From Candidatus Anaeroferrophillus wilburensis (GTDB lineage: Bacteria > Desulfobacterota > Anaeroferrophillalia > Anaeroferrophillales > Anaeroferrophillaceae): a DNA stretch of 64,000 nucleotides. The notes beneath the pieces were generated by a model. The model worked only from the letters and a program-made list of their open reading frames with translations. It did no database searches and was not told the origin of the DNA. The position numbers were made by a program, and so were the translations under genes. The stretch spans positions 1 to 64,000 of the forward strand of contig JAFGSY010000010.1 in the NCBI GenBank assembly GCA_016934315.1. The letters run 5' to 3'. Every line of letters begins with the position of its first letter. The stretch's first letter is position 1. Below, one piece after another: positions 19,269 to 27,627 of this stretch.

Positions 19269-19718
19269 ATGTCGGTAGGAAAATTCTGCAATCGTGATGT
19301 GGTTATTGTTGAGCCAACGGCGACCATCGTTGAAGCAGCAAGGCTTATGCGCCATCACCATGTGGGTGGTCTGGTGGTTGTCGATCAGCAGGGAAGCAAG
19401 GTAGAGCCCATTGGGATTGTCACCGATCGTGACATGGTGGTTTCACTCATTGCGGAGCAGATTGATATCTCCCTCCTGACGGTCAGCGACCTCATGAGCG
19501 GTGAGTTGATCAGCGCCGTCGAGCATGACAGTCTGTGGGATACCATGCAGCGCATGGTGGGCGGCGGTATCCGCCGGCTGCCGGTGGTGAGCGACGACGG
19601 ATCCTTGGTGGGGATTATCGCCGTTGATGATATCCTGGAGCTGCTGGCTGATGAGATGGGTGCCCTGGTGAGAATAATCCAGAGTGAGCAGGCAAAAGAG
19701 CGGGAGCTGAAAGTCTGA
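19269..19718 (+). CDS. Two-CBS-domain protein
   Basis: A soluble protein of 149 residues made of a tandem CBS pair (Bateman module): about residues 1-65, with GGLVVVDQ and PIGIVTDRDMV, and about 75-140, with RRLPVVSDDG and LVGIIAVDDILELL. Such pairs bind adenosine nucleotides and act as energy sensors in many proteins; here no effector domain is attached. A near-perfect AAGGAGGT site precedes the ATG. It is 65 bases upstream of the hibernation-factor-like gene, and co-expression is likely. A second stand-alone CBS protein is encoded at 43602. Confidence 0.9.
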   Translation: MSVGKFCNRDVVIVEPTATIVEAARLMRHHHVGGLVVVDQQGSKVEPIGIVTDRDMVVSLIAEQIDISLLTVSDLMSGELISAVEHDSLWDTMQRMVGGGIRRLPVVSDDGSLVGIIAVDDILELLADEMGALVRIIQSEQAKERELKV

Positions 19719-19783
19719 ACGCTGTTTGCCGGTCTTGAAGGGGTGCAGGTTTTTGTTGCCAAACAAGTTGAGGAGGGATGAAT

Positions 19784-20350
19784 ATGCAAGTTCCCTTGCA
19801 AATTAGTTATCGCAACCTGGACCCATCACCGTCAGTGGAGGATGATATCCGGGAAAAGGCGGCTAAGTTAGATCAGCGGTACAGCGATATTATGAGCTGT
19901 CGGGTTGTGGTGGAGATGCCCCATCAACATCATCAGAAGGGCAAGCTCTACCATGTGCGGATTAATCTGACATTGCCCGGTGCGGAACTGGTTGTCAACC
20001 GGGAGCCGGACTTGCACCAGGCCTACCAGGATATCTATGTGGTGGTGCGTGATGCCTTTGCCGCCATGGAGAGGCAGCTGGCAGCCTATGTGGAGCGTCG
20101 CAAAGGGGAGATAAAAATCCATGAGCTTCCGCCCCATGGTCGGGTCGTCCGGCTCTATCCGGACCAGCACTACGGTTTCATTGAAACCTCCGATGGCCGG
20201 GAGGTCTATTTTCACGCCCACAGCGTGCTGCAGATGGATTTCAAGGATGTGGAAATTGGCGCCGAAGTCAGGTTCAGTGAAGAGATGGGCGACCATGGTC
20301 CCCAGGCAAGCAGCGTTCTCATGGTGGGCAAGCATCACCTTGTGGACTAG
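19784..20350 (+). CDS. HPF/RaiA ribosome hibernation-like domain fused to a cold-shock-like domain
   Basis: 188 residues. The N-terminal portion (about 1-105) matches the ribosome-associated inhibitor/HPF fold: LQISYRNLDPS near the start, IREKAAKLDQRY, and DIYVVVRDAFAAMERQL in the last helix. The C-terminal portion (about 115-185) reads like an S1/cold-shock fold: GRVVRLYPDQHYGFIETSDG, then VYFHAHSV and GAEVRFSEEMGDHGPQAS. A ribosome-binding and RNA-binding role under stress is inferred. Two ATGs lie six bases apart; the second (19784) has AGGAGG seven bases upstream, while the first has only one base of spacing. Confidence 0.85.
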   Translation: MQVPLQISYRNLDPSPSVEDDIREKAAKLDQRYSDIMSCRVVVEMPHQHHQKGKLYHVRINLTLPGAELVVNREPDLHQAYQDIYVVVRDAFAAMERQLAAYVERRKGEIKIHELPPHGRVVRLYPDQHYGFIETSDGREVYFHAHSVLQMDFKDVEIGAEVRFSEEMGDHGPQASSVLMVGKHHLVD

Positions 20351-20479
20351 TAGTTCAGCAGGCTGGGCAGGAGATGCTTGGATGAAGAAACTGGGTGTTT
20401 CTGAATGCTTGGCGGGAGTGCTCCTGAAGCTGAATCTGGCAGCCCTTGAGGATGCAATGATTCAATATGGGGGCGCAAG

Positions 20480-22228
20480 ATGGTGTTGTCGACAGAACCT
20501 ATGGATGCCGCCCGTCTGATTTCACTGGCCCGCGGCAGTGAACAAGTTGACCTGCTTTTAACCAACCTGAGACTTGTTGATGTGATCTCAGGCGAAATTT
20601 TCCCCACGGAGATTGCCATTGCCGGCACGACAATTGCCGGCATTGGTTTCGGTTATGGCGGCCGTAAGGTTCTTGATCTCCAGAATCGATATGTTTGTCC
20701 CGGATTTATTGATGCCCACGTGCATGTGGAAAGTTCCCTGTTGCGCCCCTGTGAGTTTGCTCGGGCGGTGGTCCCCCATGGGGTGACGACCGTGGTGAGC
20801 AATCCCCATGAAATTGCCAATGTTTGTGGTCTCGAGGGGATCTATTTCATGCTTGCCGATGGCAAGCGGAGTCCTTTAACGACCTATGTCACTATTCCCT
20901 CCTGCGTCCCGGCAACCAATCTGGCAACGTCCGGGGCGGAGTTGTCATTGGCGGCAATCGCGCGGCTGCAGGCGGAACCGCAGGTGATTGGGTTGGGTGA
21001 GGTGATGGATGTTCATGGCCTGCTGGCTGGCGATGGACGGGTGCTCGCCGAGCTGGATCGTTTTCGCAGCCAGATTATTGACGGTCATTGTCCCGGATTA
21101 CAGGGACGGGATCTGAATGCCTATGTGGTGGCTGGTATTACCTCTGATCATGAGTGCTCAACCGTTGCAGAGGCGCAGGAAAAACTGCGTGCAGGGATAA
21201 GCCTGTTCATTCGCGAAGGAAGTGTGGCCCATAATCTTGAGGCGCTGGCTCCGATGATTACCCCTGATAATGAGCGCTGGTTTTCTTTTTGCACCGATGA
21301 CCGCCAGCCTATTGATCTGCAGGGTGAAGGGTCCATCGATCATCTGGTGCGGTTGGCGGTCAGTTATGGGGTGCCGCCGTTGACGGCTATTCGCCTGGCG
21401 ACCATAAATCCGGCGGTGCACTTCCGTTTATCTGACCGGGGGGCGGTAACCCCCGGGAGGCGGGCTGACCTGATCGTTTTCAGTGATCTGCAGCGGTTGA
21501 AAACGGAGTTGGTGTTTCAGGATGGTGTGCTGCGGGCTCGTGATGGCGAATGCCTGTCGGCTGTCGCCGGTGATTGTGCCCAGCAGGATGCTGCATGGCA
21601 GATGCAGGATACGGTCCATGTTAACTGGTCCAGGGTTGATTGGCGAATCCCCCGGCAAGGGCCGCAGATGCGGGTTATTGGTGTCGTGCCCGGGCAGCTG
21701 TCTACGGAAACCTTGATGCTGGCTCCAGCAACCGCTGGTGGTCAGGTGGTGGCCGACCCCGAGAGAGACGTGGCTAAAATGATGGTTATCGAGCGGCATC
21801 GGGCTTCGGGCCGGGTCGGTCGGGGCTTTGTTCACGGTCTAGGGTTGCAACGGGGGGCGCTGGCCAGCACGGTTGCCCACGATCATCATAATCTCATGGT
21901 GGTCGGGATTGATAATCGTTCCATGAAGACCGCTGCCAGGACAGCGGCCGCCAGTGGTGGCGGTCAGGCTGTTGCTCTCGGTGACCATATTCTTGCCCAT
22001 CTGCCGTTACCCATAGCCGGTCTGATGGCCTCGGCCTCACTCGAGGATGTCTGTTTTCAGGTTGGTTTGTTGACTGCAGCGGTCCACACTCTTGGTTCAC
22101 CACTGCCTGATCCGTTCATGACTATGAGTTTTCTCGGACTTGAGGTTATACCGTCGCTTAAATTGACCGATCGGGGCTTGGTGGATGTCAACAGCCAAAG
22201 TTTTGTGCCCCTGTTTTCCGCCTCATGA
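20480..22228 (+). CDS. ade: Adenine deaminase
   Basis: Amidohydrolase-superfamily enzyme of 582 residues, the usual Ade length, that converts adenine to hypoxanthine and ammonia. The metal-binding motif FIDAHVHVESS is at about residues 75-85, followed by VVSNPHEIANVCG. GHCPGLQG and SDHEC supply further ligands, and FCTDDR and the C-terminal GGQAVALGD region are typical. Upstream, 129 bases separate it from the hibernation-like gene. A purine phosphoribosyltransferase follows 39 bases later, so the two could form a salvage unit that takes adenine to hypoxanthine to IMP. An alternative start is the Met seven codons downstream. Confidence 0.93.
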   Translation: MVLSTEPMDAARLISLARGSEQVDLLLTNLRLVDVISGEIFPTEIAIAGTTIAGIGFGYGGRKVLDLQNRYVCPGFIDAHVHVESSLLRPCEFARAVVPHGVTTVVSNPHEIANVCGLEGIYFMLADGKRSPLTTYVTIPSCVPATNLATSGAELSLAAIARLQAEPQVIGLGEVMDVHGLLAGDGRVLAELDRFRSQIIDGHCPGLQGRDLNAYVVAGITSDHECSTVAEAQEKLRAGISLFIREGSVAHNLEALAPMITPDNERWFSFCTDDRQPIDLQGEGSIDHLVRLAVSYGVPPLTAIRLATINPAVHFRLSDRGAVTPGRRADLIVFSDLQRLKTELVFQDGVLRARDGECLSAVAGDCAQQDAAWQMQDTVHVNWSRVDWRIPRQGPQMRVIGVVPGQLSTETLMLAPATAGGQVVADPERDVAKMMVIERHRASGRVGRGFVHGLGLQRGALASTVAHDHHNLMVVGIDNRSMKTAARTAAASGGGQAVALGDHILAHLPLPIAGLMASASLEDVCFQVGLLTAAVHTLGSPLPDPFMTMSFLGLEVIPSLKLTDRGLVDVNSQSFVPLFSAS

Positions 22229-22267
22229 GTCACAGTCATTGGCTGTGAAAGGATTTCCCGGAGCGTC

Positions 22268-22915
22268 ATGGTGTCTCCACCCTCTTTTTGCTGTGAACTG
22301 TTAACCTGGTGTGCCGTTCAGCATCTGGCCCGCGAGCTGGCATTCAAGATACTCGCCTCCCGGTATCATCCTGATCTTATTGTGGCCATTGGTCGAGGCG
22401 GCTATGTACCGGCCCGACTGGTTGCCGATTATCTTCAGATATCGCAGCTGACCACCATTAAAATTGAACACTATACTATGGGTGCCCAGCGGCGCCGGTG
22501 GGCTAGCATCAGGTATCCCCTGAAAGTCGCGATTGCCGGCATGAAGGTCCTTATTGTCGATGATGTCAACGATACTGGTGAAACGTTGGCCTTGGCCAGC
22601 AAGCATCTCGCGATGCATAACCCAAGAGAGAACCGGACGGCGGTATTGCATCATAAAACCGTTTCCCACCTTCAGCCTGATTTTGCCGCTCGGCGGATTA
22701 TCAAATGGCGCTGGCTTATTTATCCGTGGGCGGTGATTGAAGATCTTACCGGTTTTCTCAGCCGAATGGACAATAGACCCACGTCACCGACGAAGGTTGT
22801 CCGGCGGTTTGAGCGGGACTATGGAATAAAAGTTTCCCTGGTTATGGCGCAAGATCTCCTGGACCTGCTACCGCGACCGGGCCTTCCCCCCGCCGGTGGA
22901 TGTTTCCCTGGATAA
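22268..22915 (+). CDS. Purine-type phosphoribosyltransferase
   Basis: A type I phosphoribosyltransferase of 215 residues. The PRPP-binding loop is VLIVDDVNDTGET at about residues 95-107, preceded by an IVAIGRGGYVPARLVADYL segment (the PPi loop region). It resembles xanthine/hypoxanthine-type enzymes of deltaproteobacteria and archaea. Its position after adenine deaminase suggests that hypoxanthine is the substrate. A GGAG site lies five bases before the ATG. Exact base specificity cannot be read from the motifs. Confidence 0.85.
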   Translation: MVSPPSFCCELLTWCAVQHLARELAFKILASRYHPDLIVAIGRGGYVPARLVADYLQISQLTTIKIEHYTMGAQRRRWASIRYPLKVAIAGMKVLIVDDVNDTGETLALASKHLAMHNPRENRTAVLHHKTVSHLQPDFAARRIIKWRWLIYPWAVIEDLTGFLSRMDNRPTSPTKVVRRFERDYGIKVSLVMAQDLLDLLPRPGLPPAGGCFPG

Positions 22916-23150
22916 TTTTTTCCGTTGAGTGTGCCCTGGCATCAATAATGCTGCCAGAATTCAGCTTCCCGCTCATTCAAGGCTGTGTTCCGAGATCCCC
23001 ACCAGCCAGATGGAATACAAGCATGTAAAGATTCGCTTTCTCCTGTGGGTTTCTGCAGGTGAGGTGGTAGACATCATCAGCCGGCCAGTCTGCTGATTGA
23101 TATGCAGTGGTGGCAGCCGTGCAGTAGTTTGCCCTTTACCGCTTTCTTCG
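22916..23150. other. Intergenic stretch without a supported gene
   Basis: This 235-base stretch lies before the promoter at 23151. I see no ORF with a ribosome binding site, no strong hairpin with a T-run and no known RNA motif. Confidence 0.5.
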
Positions 23151-23180
23151 TTGACAAATGCCGGAAAAGACCATTATGAT
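23151..23180 (+). promoter_or_regulatory. Promoter of the nuclease-lipoprotein pair
   Basis: TTGACA (23151-23156) and TATGAT (23175-23180) with an 18-base spacer, 38 bases before the ATG of the PLD-type gene. Confidence 0.65.
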
Positions 23181-23218
23181 GCCAGCCTGGTTGTGGCAGC
23201 CACTTCGCGAGGTGGACA

Positions 23219-23752
23219 ATGAAAAAAACGGCACTTTTTCTTCTATTGCCGATTTTTTTGCTGGTTGTGGTATCGGCGGCCGGTGCTACGCCGGTAGCGG
23301 TCTATTTCAGCCCTGAGGGTGGGGCTGAACAGGTACTGGTTGAAAAAATAGACGGAGCAAAGACGTCTATCAGGGTGGCTGTCTATACCTTCACCAATCG
23401 AGTGTTGGCCCAGGCGCTGCTCAGAGCCCAGGAACGGGGGGTGGCGGTGTCGTTGATCCTTGACGGGAATGACGAAAGTGAATATTCCAAGGGATTCTAT
23501 CTTTACAAGCGGGGAATTGATGTACGATATGCCCGCGGCCGACGGCGCAAAGGGAAAAAGGCATCATTCGGCTTGATGCATCATAAATTTGCTGTCATTG
23601 ATAAAAAAACGGTCATCACCGGTTCCTATAATTGGACTGCTTCGGCGGAACAGTGGAATTATGAAAATCTGCTGATTGTCAATTCAGTTGAGCTGGCATT
23701 GCGATATGAACAGGAGTTTTGTGAGTTATGGGCCAACACCTTCGCCAAATAA
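23219..23752 (+). CDS. Secreted phospholipase D-family nuclease, single HKD motif
   Basis: A 177-residue exported protein. A signal peptide (residues 1-23, KKT then a leucine/valine-rich core, ending near AGA) precedes a PLD fold. One catalytic HKD motif is clear at about residues 121-137: HHKFAVIDKKTVITGSYN. The size and single motif match the Nuc-type endonucleases that work as homodimers. Such enzymes degrade DNA in the periplasm or outside the cell; substrate is inferred. The last 25 bases overlap the start of the next gene, pointing to translational coupling. Confidence 0.88.
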   Translation: MKKTALFLLLPIFLLVVVSAAGATPVAVYFSPEGGAEQVLVEKIDGAKTSIRVAVYTFTNRVLAQALLRAQERGVAVSLILDGNDESEYSKGFYLYKRGIDVRYARGRRRKGKKASFGLMHHKFAVIDKKTVITGSYNWTASAEQWNYENLLIVNSVELALRYEQEFCELWANTFAK

Positions 23753-25509
23753 CCAGCCCCATTCTGGTCATTATCATCCTTTTTTCATGGTTGCCCGGCT
23801 GTGTTCGGGCACCGGTACGTCATTCCCTGCCCCAGCCTCCTGCCCAAAGGATTCCCACTGTGGATGAACCTGCATGGGAGCGGCAGGCCCGCCAGTTGGA
23901 GTTTGAGGGCCAGTATCTCGCGGCATATCTGCAGATCCATGATCCCTATTTCCGCTCACTGCGTCCTGATCTGCATCGATGGCTGGTACGCTTGCTTGAT
24001 GCCATGTCGCTGGAGGACCTCGAGCGTGTCCGCGTGCAGGAGCAAAGTAATGAACTGCGCTGCCAGGTTCTGGCAGTGCTGAGTGATCGTTTGCAGACTA
24101 TGGAGCCTGAAGACGCACGTGTTGTTCCCATCATAATGGAGATTCTTACCCACTGCACCCTGCCTGCCGCCAAACGCCATTCCTATGAACAGCTGCTCCA
24201 GCGCCTTTCCCAGGAAAAAAGGGAAAAGCCGCTGGTTGTTGGTTGTCTGCTACCGTTGTCAGGAGAATATGCCAGCTATGGCCAAAAAGTGCTGCGGGGG
24301 ATGGAGCTGGCTTTGGAAGTATTTCATCATGGAGAGGAGTATGGGACTTTCCCCCCGCTCAAACTGTTGGTCCGTGATACCGCCGGCGAGGGTGAGCAGG
24401 CCAGGAGTTTGGTTCAAGAGCTTGATGACGAAGGTGTCAGCCTGCTGCTGGGACCGGTGACCGGCAAAGCGGCTCTCTATGCAGCCATTGAAGCAGACAG
24501 CAGGAGTATCCCCATTATTACCCTGACTCCCCGTTCCGGAGTTGCCGGCCGGGGGGACTATGTGTTTCAGCATTTTCTGACGATGCGCAATCAGGCCGAG
24601 CAGCTCCTTGATCTGGCGGTGGGTCGTTTGGGGATTACTTCCCTGGTCGTTCTTTACCCGGCGACTCTGTTTGGCCGGGAGTTCGCCGAGGTTTTTGAAA
24701 CACTGAGTGAGCAGTGGGGTGCCGATCTGGTTCGGGTGGTGAGCTATGACCCTGCCAGCGATGATTACAGCCGCAGCATTAAAACCCTGATCGGCGAACA
24801 GCGGTATGCGGAGTACCAGCGAAAAAAGGATGAGTATGAGGCCTGGCTGGAGGCGAAAAAACAGCAGGAGAATGCTGCGGAGGTTGCTGAAGAAAAGAAT
24901 TCCCTCCTGACGTTGGCGCAGGAAATAGGGCTGACAGAGGAAGGTCTTTTCGCCAAAGAGGTGGAGTTGGCAGCGTTTATGCCGCGCCCGATCCTGGAGC
25001 TTGATTTTGCCGGCATTGTCATCCCCGACTTTTATCAGCGGGTCCGCCTGCTGGCTCCGCAGCTGGCTTTTTATGATCTGACCGACTGCCGACTTTTTGG
25101 TACCCGGGGATGGAACTCGCCGCAGCTGGCTGATGATGCCGGCAACCAGGTGGAGGGGGCCTTGTTTGTTGATGCCTACTGTGATGATTGCGTGGAACCT
25201 CCGCAGCTGGCTGACTATCGCCAGCGGTATGGCGACATGTTTATGGAACCGGCGTCGGTGTATGACGCCTATGGTTTTGACACCATTGTCTTGGTGAACA
25301 CCATTCTTGCCGGCCGAGAGCAGCACCAGGTGGCACCGGATTCCGCATGGTTGGTGGAGGCATTGAAAAATTTTCAAGACGTACCGATGGTAACCGGAAT
25401 TACCTCGGTGCTCCCCGACGGTGAGGTGGCTAAAAAACTCCAGACCCTGACCTTTCAAAGGGGAGCTATTGTGGCCGAGGATGCCATATGCCGGGAAGGA
25501 TGGGATTAG
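23728..25509 (+). CDS. LpoA-like lipoprotein with periplasmic binding-protein fold
   Basis: 593 residues. A lipoprotein signal is present (hydrophobic core, then LPGC, with Cys near residue 25). Residues about 45-165 are helical, and about 170-593 are a type I periplasmic-binding fold: VGCLLPLSGEYASYGQKVL, then LLLGPVTGKAALYA, VFQHFLTMRNQAEQL and SVYDAYGFDTIVL. This arrangement matches proteins named penicillin-binding protein activators (LpoA-like) or LivK-like lipoproteins. A charged, Gln/Glu/Lys-rich segment at about 355-410 looks like a coiled-coil insertion that is absent from its paralog at 60374. It overlaps the nuclease gene by 25 bases. Partner and ligand are unknown. Confidence 0.82.
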   Translation: MGQHLRQITSPILVIIILFSWLPGCVRAPVRHSLPQPPAQRIPTVDEPAWERQARQLEFEGQYLAAYLQIHDPYFRSLRPDLHRWLVRLLDAMSLEDLERVRVQEQSNELRCQVLAVLSDRLQTMEPEDARVVPIIMEILTHCTLPAAKRHSYEQLLQRLSQEKREKPLVVGCLLPLSGEYASYGQKVLRGMELALEVFHHGEEYGTFPPLKLLVRDTAGEGEQARSLVQELDDEGVSLLLGPVTGKAALYAAIEADSRSIPIITLTPRSGVAGRGDYVFQHFLTMRNQAEQLLDLAVGRLGITSLVVLYPATLFGREFAEVFETLSEQWGADLVRVVSYDPASDDYSRSIKTLIGEQRYAEYQRKKDEYEAWLEAKKQQENAAEVAEEKNSLLTLAQEIGLTEEGLFAKEVELAAFMPRPILELDFAGIVIPDFYQRVRLLAPQLAFYDLTDCRLFGTRGWNSPQLADDAGNQVEGALFVDAYCDDCVEPPQLADYRQRYGDMFMEPASVYDAYGFDTIVLVNTILAGREQHQVAPDSAWLVEALKNFQDVPMVTGITSVLPDGEVAKKLQTLTFQRGAIVAEDAICREGWD

Positions 25510-25556
25510 AAGACTTTTTGTTGATCAATAAAAAAATCTTATGGCCCAGAGATGCT

Positions 25557-25596
25557 AAAAAAGGCCGATCCTGAATCAGGGATCGGCCTTTTTTAC
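25557..25596. terminator. Bidirectional intrinsic terminator between convergent operons
   Basis: A long GC-rich stem flanked by A-run and T-run (AAAAAAGGCCGATCC paired with GGATCGGCCTTTTTT). It sits between the lipoprotein stop (25509) and the end of the minus-strand antiporter operon (25623), so it can serve both. Confidence 0.9.
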
Positions 25597-25622
25597 GCTT
25601 ACCAGCGGTCGGGAGGAGGGGA

Positions 25623-27413
25623 TTAACCCGCAACCCGCATATAGACCAGAGCGTAAAGAAAGAGGAAGATCAGTGAAGCGCAGACGCCGATGCCGATGGG
25701 AATCCGGTAGGCGTTTTCATTATATGCCCTTTGCAGAAGAGTTTCCAAGACAGCATTCTTTCCCTGCAGCGATGCCCAGATCATTTCCAGGAGAATGTAG
25801 GGGTTTTTACTGAGCCGGCAGACAGTCTTGGTTTTCTCCGCAAAAGCCAGTTGGATCAGAAGGCGGAAACGGTTCAAGGGATAGAGGCAGAACAGCAACA
25901 CCGCCCGGCCGAATTGGCGGTAAAACCAGTCCGTATCCAGAGTGATGGCAGGTTTGCCGGCCATCAGTTTGTCGAGATAGAGCCAGAAGCCGGCCAGGGT
26001 AAGGATCAGCAGCTGCAGGCTGGCCACTACATGACTGGGAGTATAGGGATGAAAATGGACCGGGTGAGGCAGCAGATCATAGAGCAGCTTGGGGTAGATG
26101 CCGGTCAGAATGCAGAGAAAAGAGCCGATGCCCATGGCCAGCAGCATGTTGATTGGTGGTTCCTTTGCTTCAGGGATATCGTCTTCCTGCCCGGTTGGTT
26201 TGCCAAACCAGGCTCCCCAGGGAAGTTTCAGGCCGACGCTGAGAAAGGTACCCACGGAAGCCAGGTGAAGCAACAGCTCAATGACTGGCCGATGATCATA
26301 GCCGGCTGCGGCTACCACCATGGTCTTGCTGATAAAACCGTTGAACAGGGGGACGGCCGAGATGGAGAAGGCCCCCACCATATAGAGGATCAGGGTGATG
26401 GGCATCTTGCGATAGAGGTTGCGGCCCTTCAGGTCAAAGATATTACGCCGGCCGGTAACGTGAATGATGGCTCCCATGCCCATGAAGAGGACCGCTTTAT
26501 AGAGGATGTGGCAGAAAGCGTGGGCGGTGGCTCCGTTGATGGCCATCTCGGTTCCCAGGCCGACGCCGCAGACCATGTAGCCCACCTGACTGACAATATG
26601 GTAGGCCAGCAGCCGGCGGATATCTTTTTCCAGAACGGCGTAAAAAACCCCATAGAGGGCCATGATGGCTCCCAGCCAGACCAGCATTTCGGTTCCCGCA
26701 AAAGAGCGGGCCAGAACGTACACCGCACTTTTGGTGGTGAAGGCAGTCATGAAGACACTACCGGTGATCGTTCCTTCCGGGTAGGCATCCGGCAGCCAGG
26801 CATGCAGCGGTGGAACGGCGGCGTTGATGAGGAATCCCACCAGGATGAACTTGGCTGCCGTTGTGTGGAGATCGAAAGGATTAAAAGCGATGGAGCCGGT
26901 GGTTGCCGTCTGCATGACGATGCCGGCCAGGAGAATGGCGCCGCCCAGCAGGTGAACCATGGCATAGCGGAATCCGGCATCCAGGGATGTTTTGGTTTTA
27001 TTGTACCAGATGAGAAAAACCGAGGAGGCGGCCATGATTTCCCAGAAAACGAAGAGGGAAAAGAGATCGCCGGCGAAAACGACCCCCAAGGTACTGCCCA
27101 CATAAAGATAGGCTGCGACATGCTGACCGGTTTCCCGGATATGGATGGCATAGACCATGCCGATAAACGAGATGATGACAAAGACATAGGCAAAGAGCAG
27201 GCTCAGCTTGTCAACCCGTCCGAAGACCAGGTCATAGCCAAGAAATTTTCCGGTCCAGTAGATTCCTGGCTGCAGCTGCAGGAGACTCACCATGGCAATG
27301 ACCGGGATCAGCAGGGCAAGAGCCTGCTGCACCCGTCTGATCCTGACCACGGGCAGAATCAGGGCGCCGAGGATATAGATAAAAGCCGGCGGCATGCTGT
27401 TAATTACGGTCAT
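25623..27413 (-). CDS. Third MrpD/NuoL-like proton-pumping antiporter subunit
   Basis: Polytopic membrane protein of 596 residues, last gene of the antiporter operon. It has the Proton_antipo_M core with 14 or more helices: the TM5 glutamate in FVFWEIMAASS, an HAWLPDAYPEG motif, a YKAVLF lysine in the later helix and SKTMV with the TM12 lysine. The position usually held by lysine before P.H.WLP (GVKAG in the sister protein) is Asn here (FLINAAVPPLHAWLP), and DIKR is DIRR. The C-terminal 120 residues extend beyond the core, with one more helix at the end. It overlaps the small upstream gene by 14 bases. Confidence 0.88.
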   Translation of the reverse strand: MTVINSMPPAFIYILGALILPVVRIRRVQQALALLIPVIAMVSLLQLQPGIYWTGKFLGYDLVFGRVDKLSLLFAYVFVIISFIGMVYAIHIRETGQHVAAYLYVGSTLGVVFAGDLFSLFVFWEIMAASSVFLIWYNKTKTSLDAGFRYAMVHLLGGAILLAGIVMQTATTGSIAFNPFDLHTTAAKFILVGFLINAAVPPLHAWLPDAYPEGTITGSVFMTAFTTKSAVYVLARSFAGTEMLVWLGAIMALYGVFYAVLEKDIRRLLAYHIVSQVGYMVCGVGLGTEMAINGATAHAFCHILYKAVLFMGMGAIIHVTGRRNIFDLKGRNLYRKMPITLILYMVGAFSISAVPLFNGFISKTMVVAAAGYDHRPVIELLLHLASVGTFLSVGLKLPWGAWFGKPTGQEDDIPEAKEPPINMLLAMGIGSFLCILTGIYPKLLYDLLPHPVHFHPYTPSHVVASLQLLILTLAGFWLYLDKLMAGKPAITLDTDWFYRQFGRAVLLFCLYPLNRFRLLIQLAFAEKTKTVCRLSKNPYILLEMIWASLQGKNAVLETLLQRAYNENAYRIPIGIGVCASLIFLFLYALVYMRVAG

Positions 27414-27618
27414 AGTAATCCCTGTCCTTCATCAACCAGTTATGACCAACCCACTTGGCAAAGACAATAATCAGAATGCAGCCGAAAAAACCAAAAAAAA
27501 CATCAAAGACCGGCAGCTTCTGCCACCAGAAATGGGGATGTTGATTGGGGAAGAAAAACCCCAGGATGAACGTTGAAGCGATGCTGATCCACAAAGCATA
27601 GCGCAACTTGATGATCAT
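27400..27618 (-). CDS. Small two-helix membrane protein of the antiporter operon
   Basis: 72 residues with two predicted transmembrane segments (about 8-25 and 38-58) and a basic, tyrosine-rich C-terminus ending KDRDYYDRN. I do not recognise a family. It lies between two MrpD-like genes, 9 bases after one and overlapping the next, so it is translated as part of the operon. A role as an accessory or assembly subunit is inferred from position only. Confidence 0.7.
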   Translation of the reverse strand: MIIKLRYALWISIASTFILGFFFPNQHPHFWWQKLPVFDVFFGFFGCILIIVFAKWVGHNWLMKDRDYYDRN

Positions 27619-27627
27619 TGTTTCTTC

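Noticed and set aside
20382-20519. Small ORF before adenine deaminase
   Set aside because: It overlaps the adenine deaminase start in another frame and has no clear product, so it is probably chance.
24259-25458. 399-codon minus-strand ORF antisense to the lipoprotein gene
   Set aside because: The plus-strand frame has a lipobox and binding-protein motifs, while the antisense product has none.
25731-27470. 579-codon plus-strand ORF antisense to an antiporter gene (similarly 29169-30689)
   Set aside because: The product is hydrophilic and His/Gln/Asp rich, as expected of the complement of membrane-protein codons. The minus-strand frames encode clear antiporter subunits.
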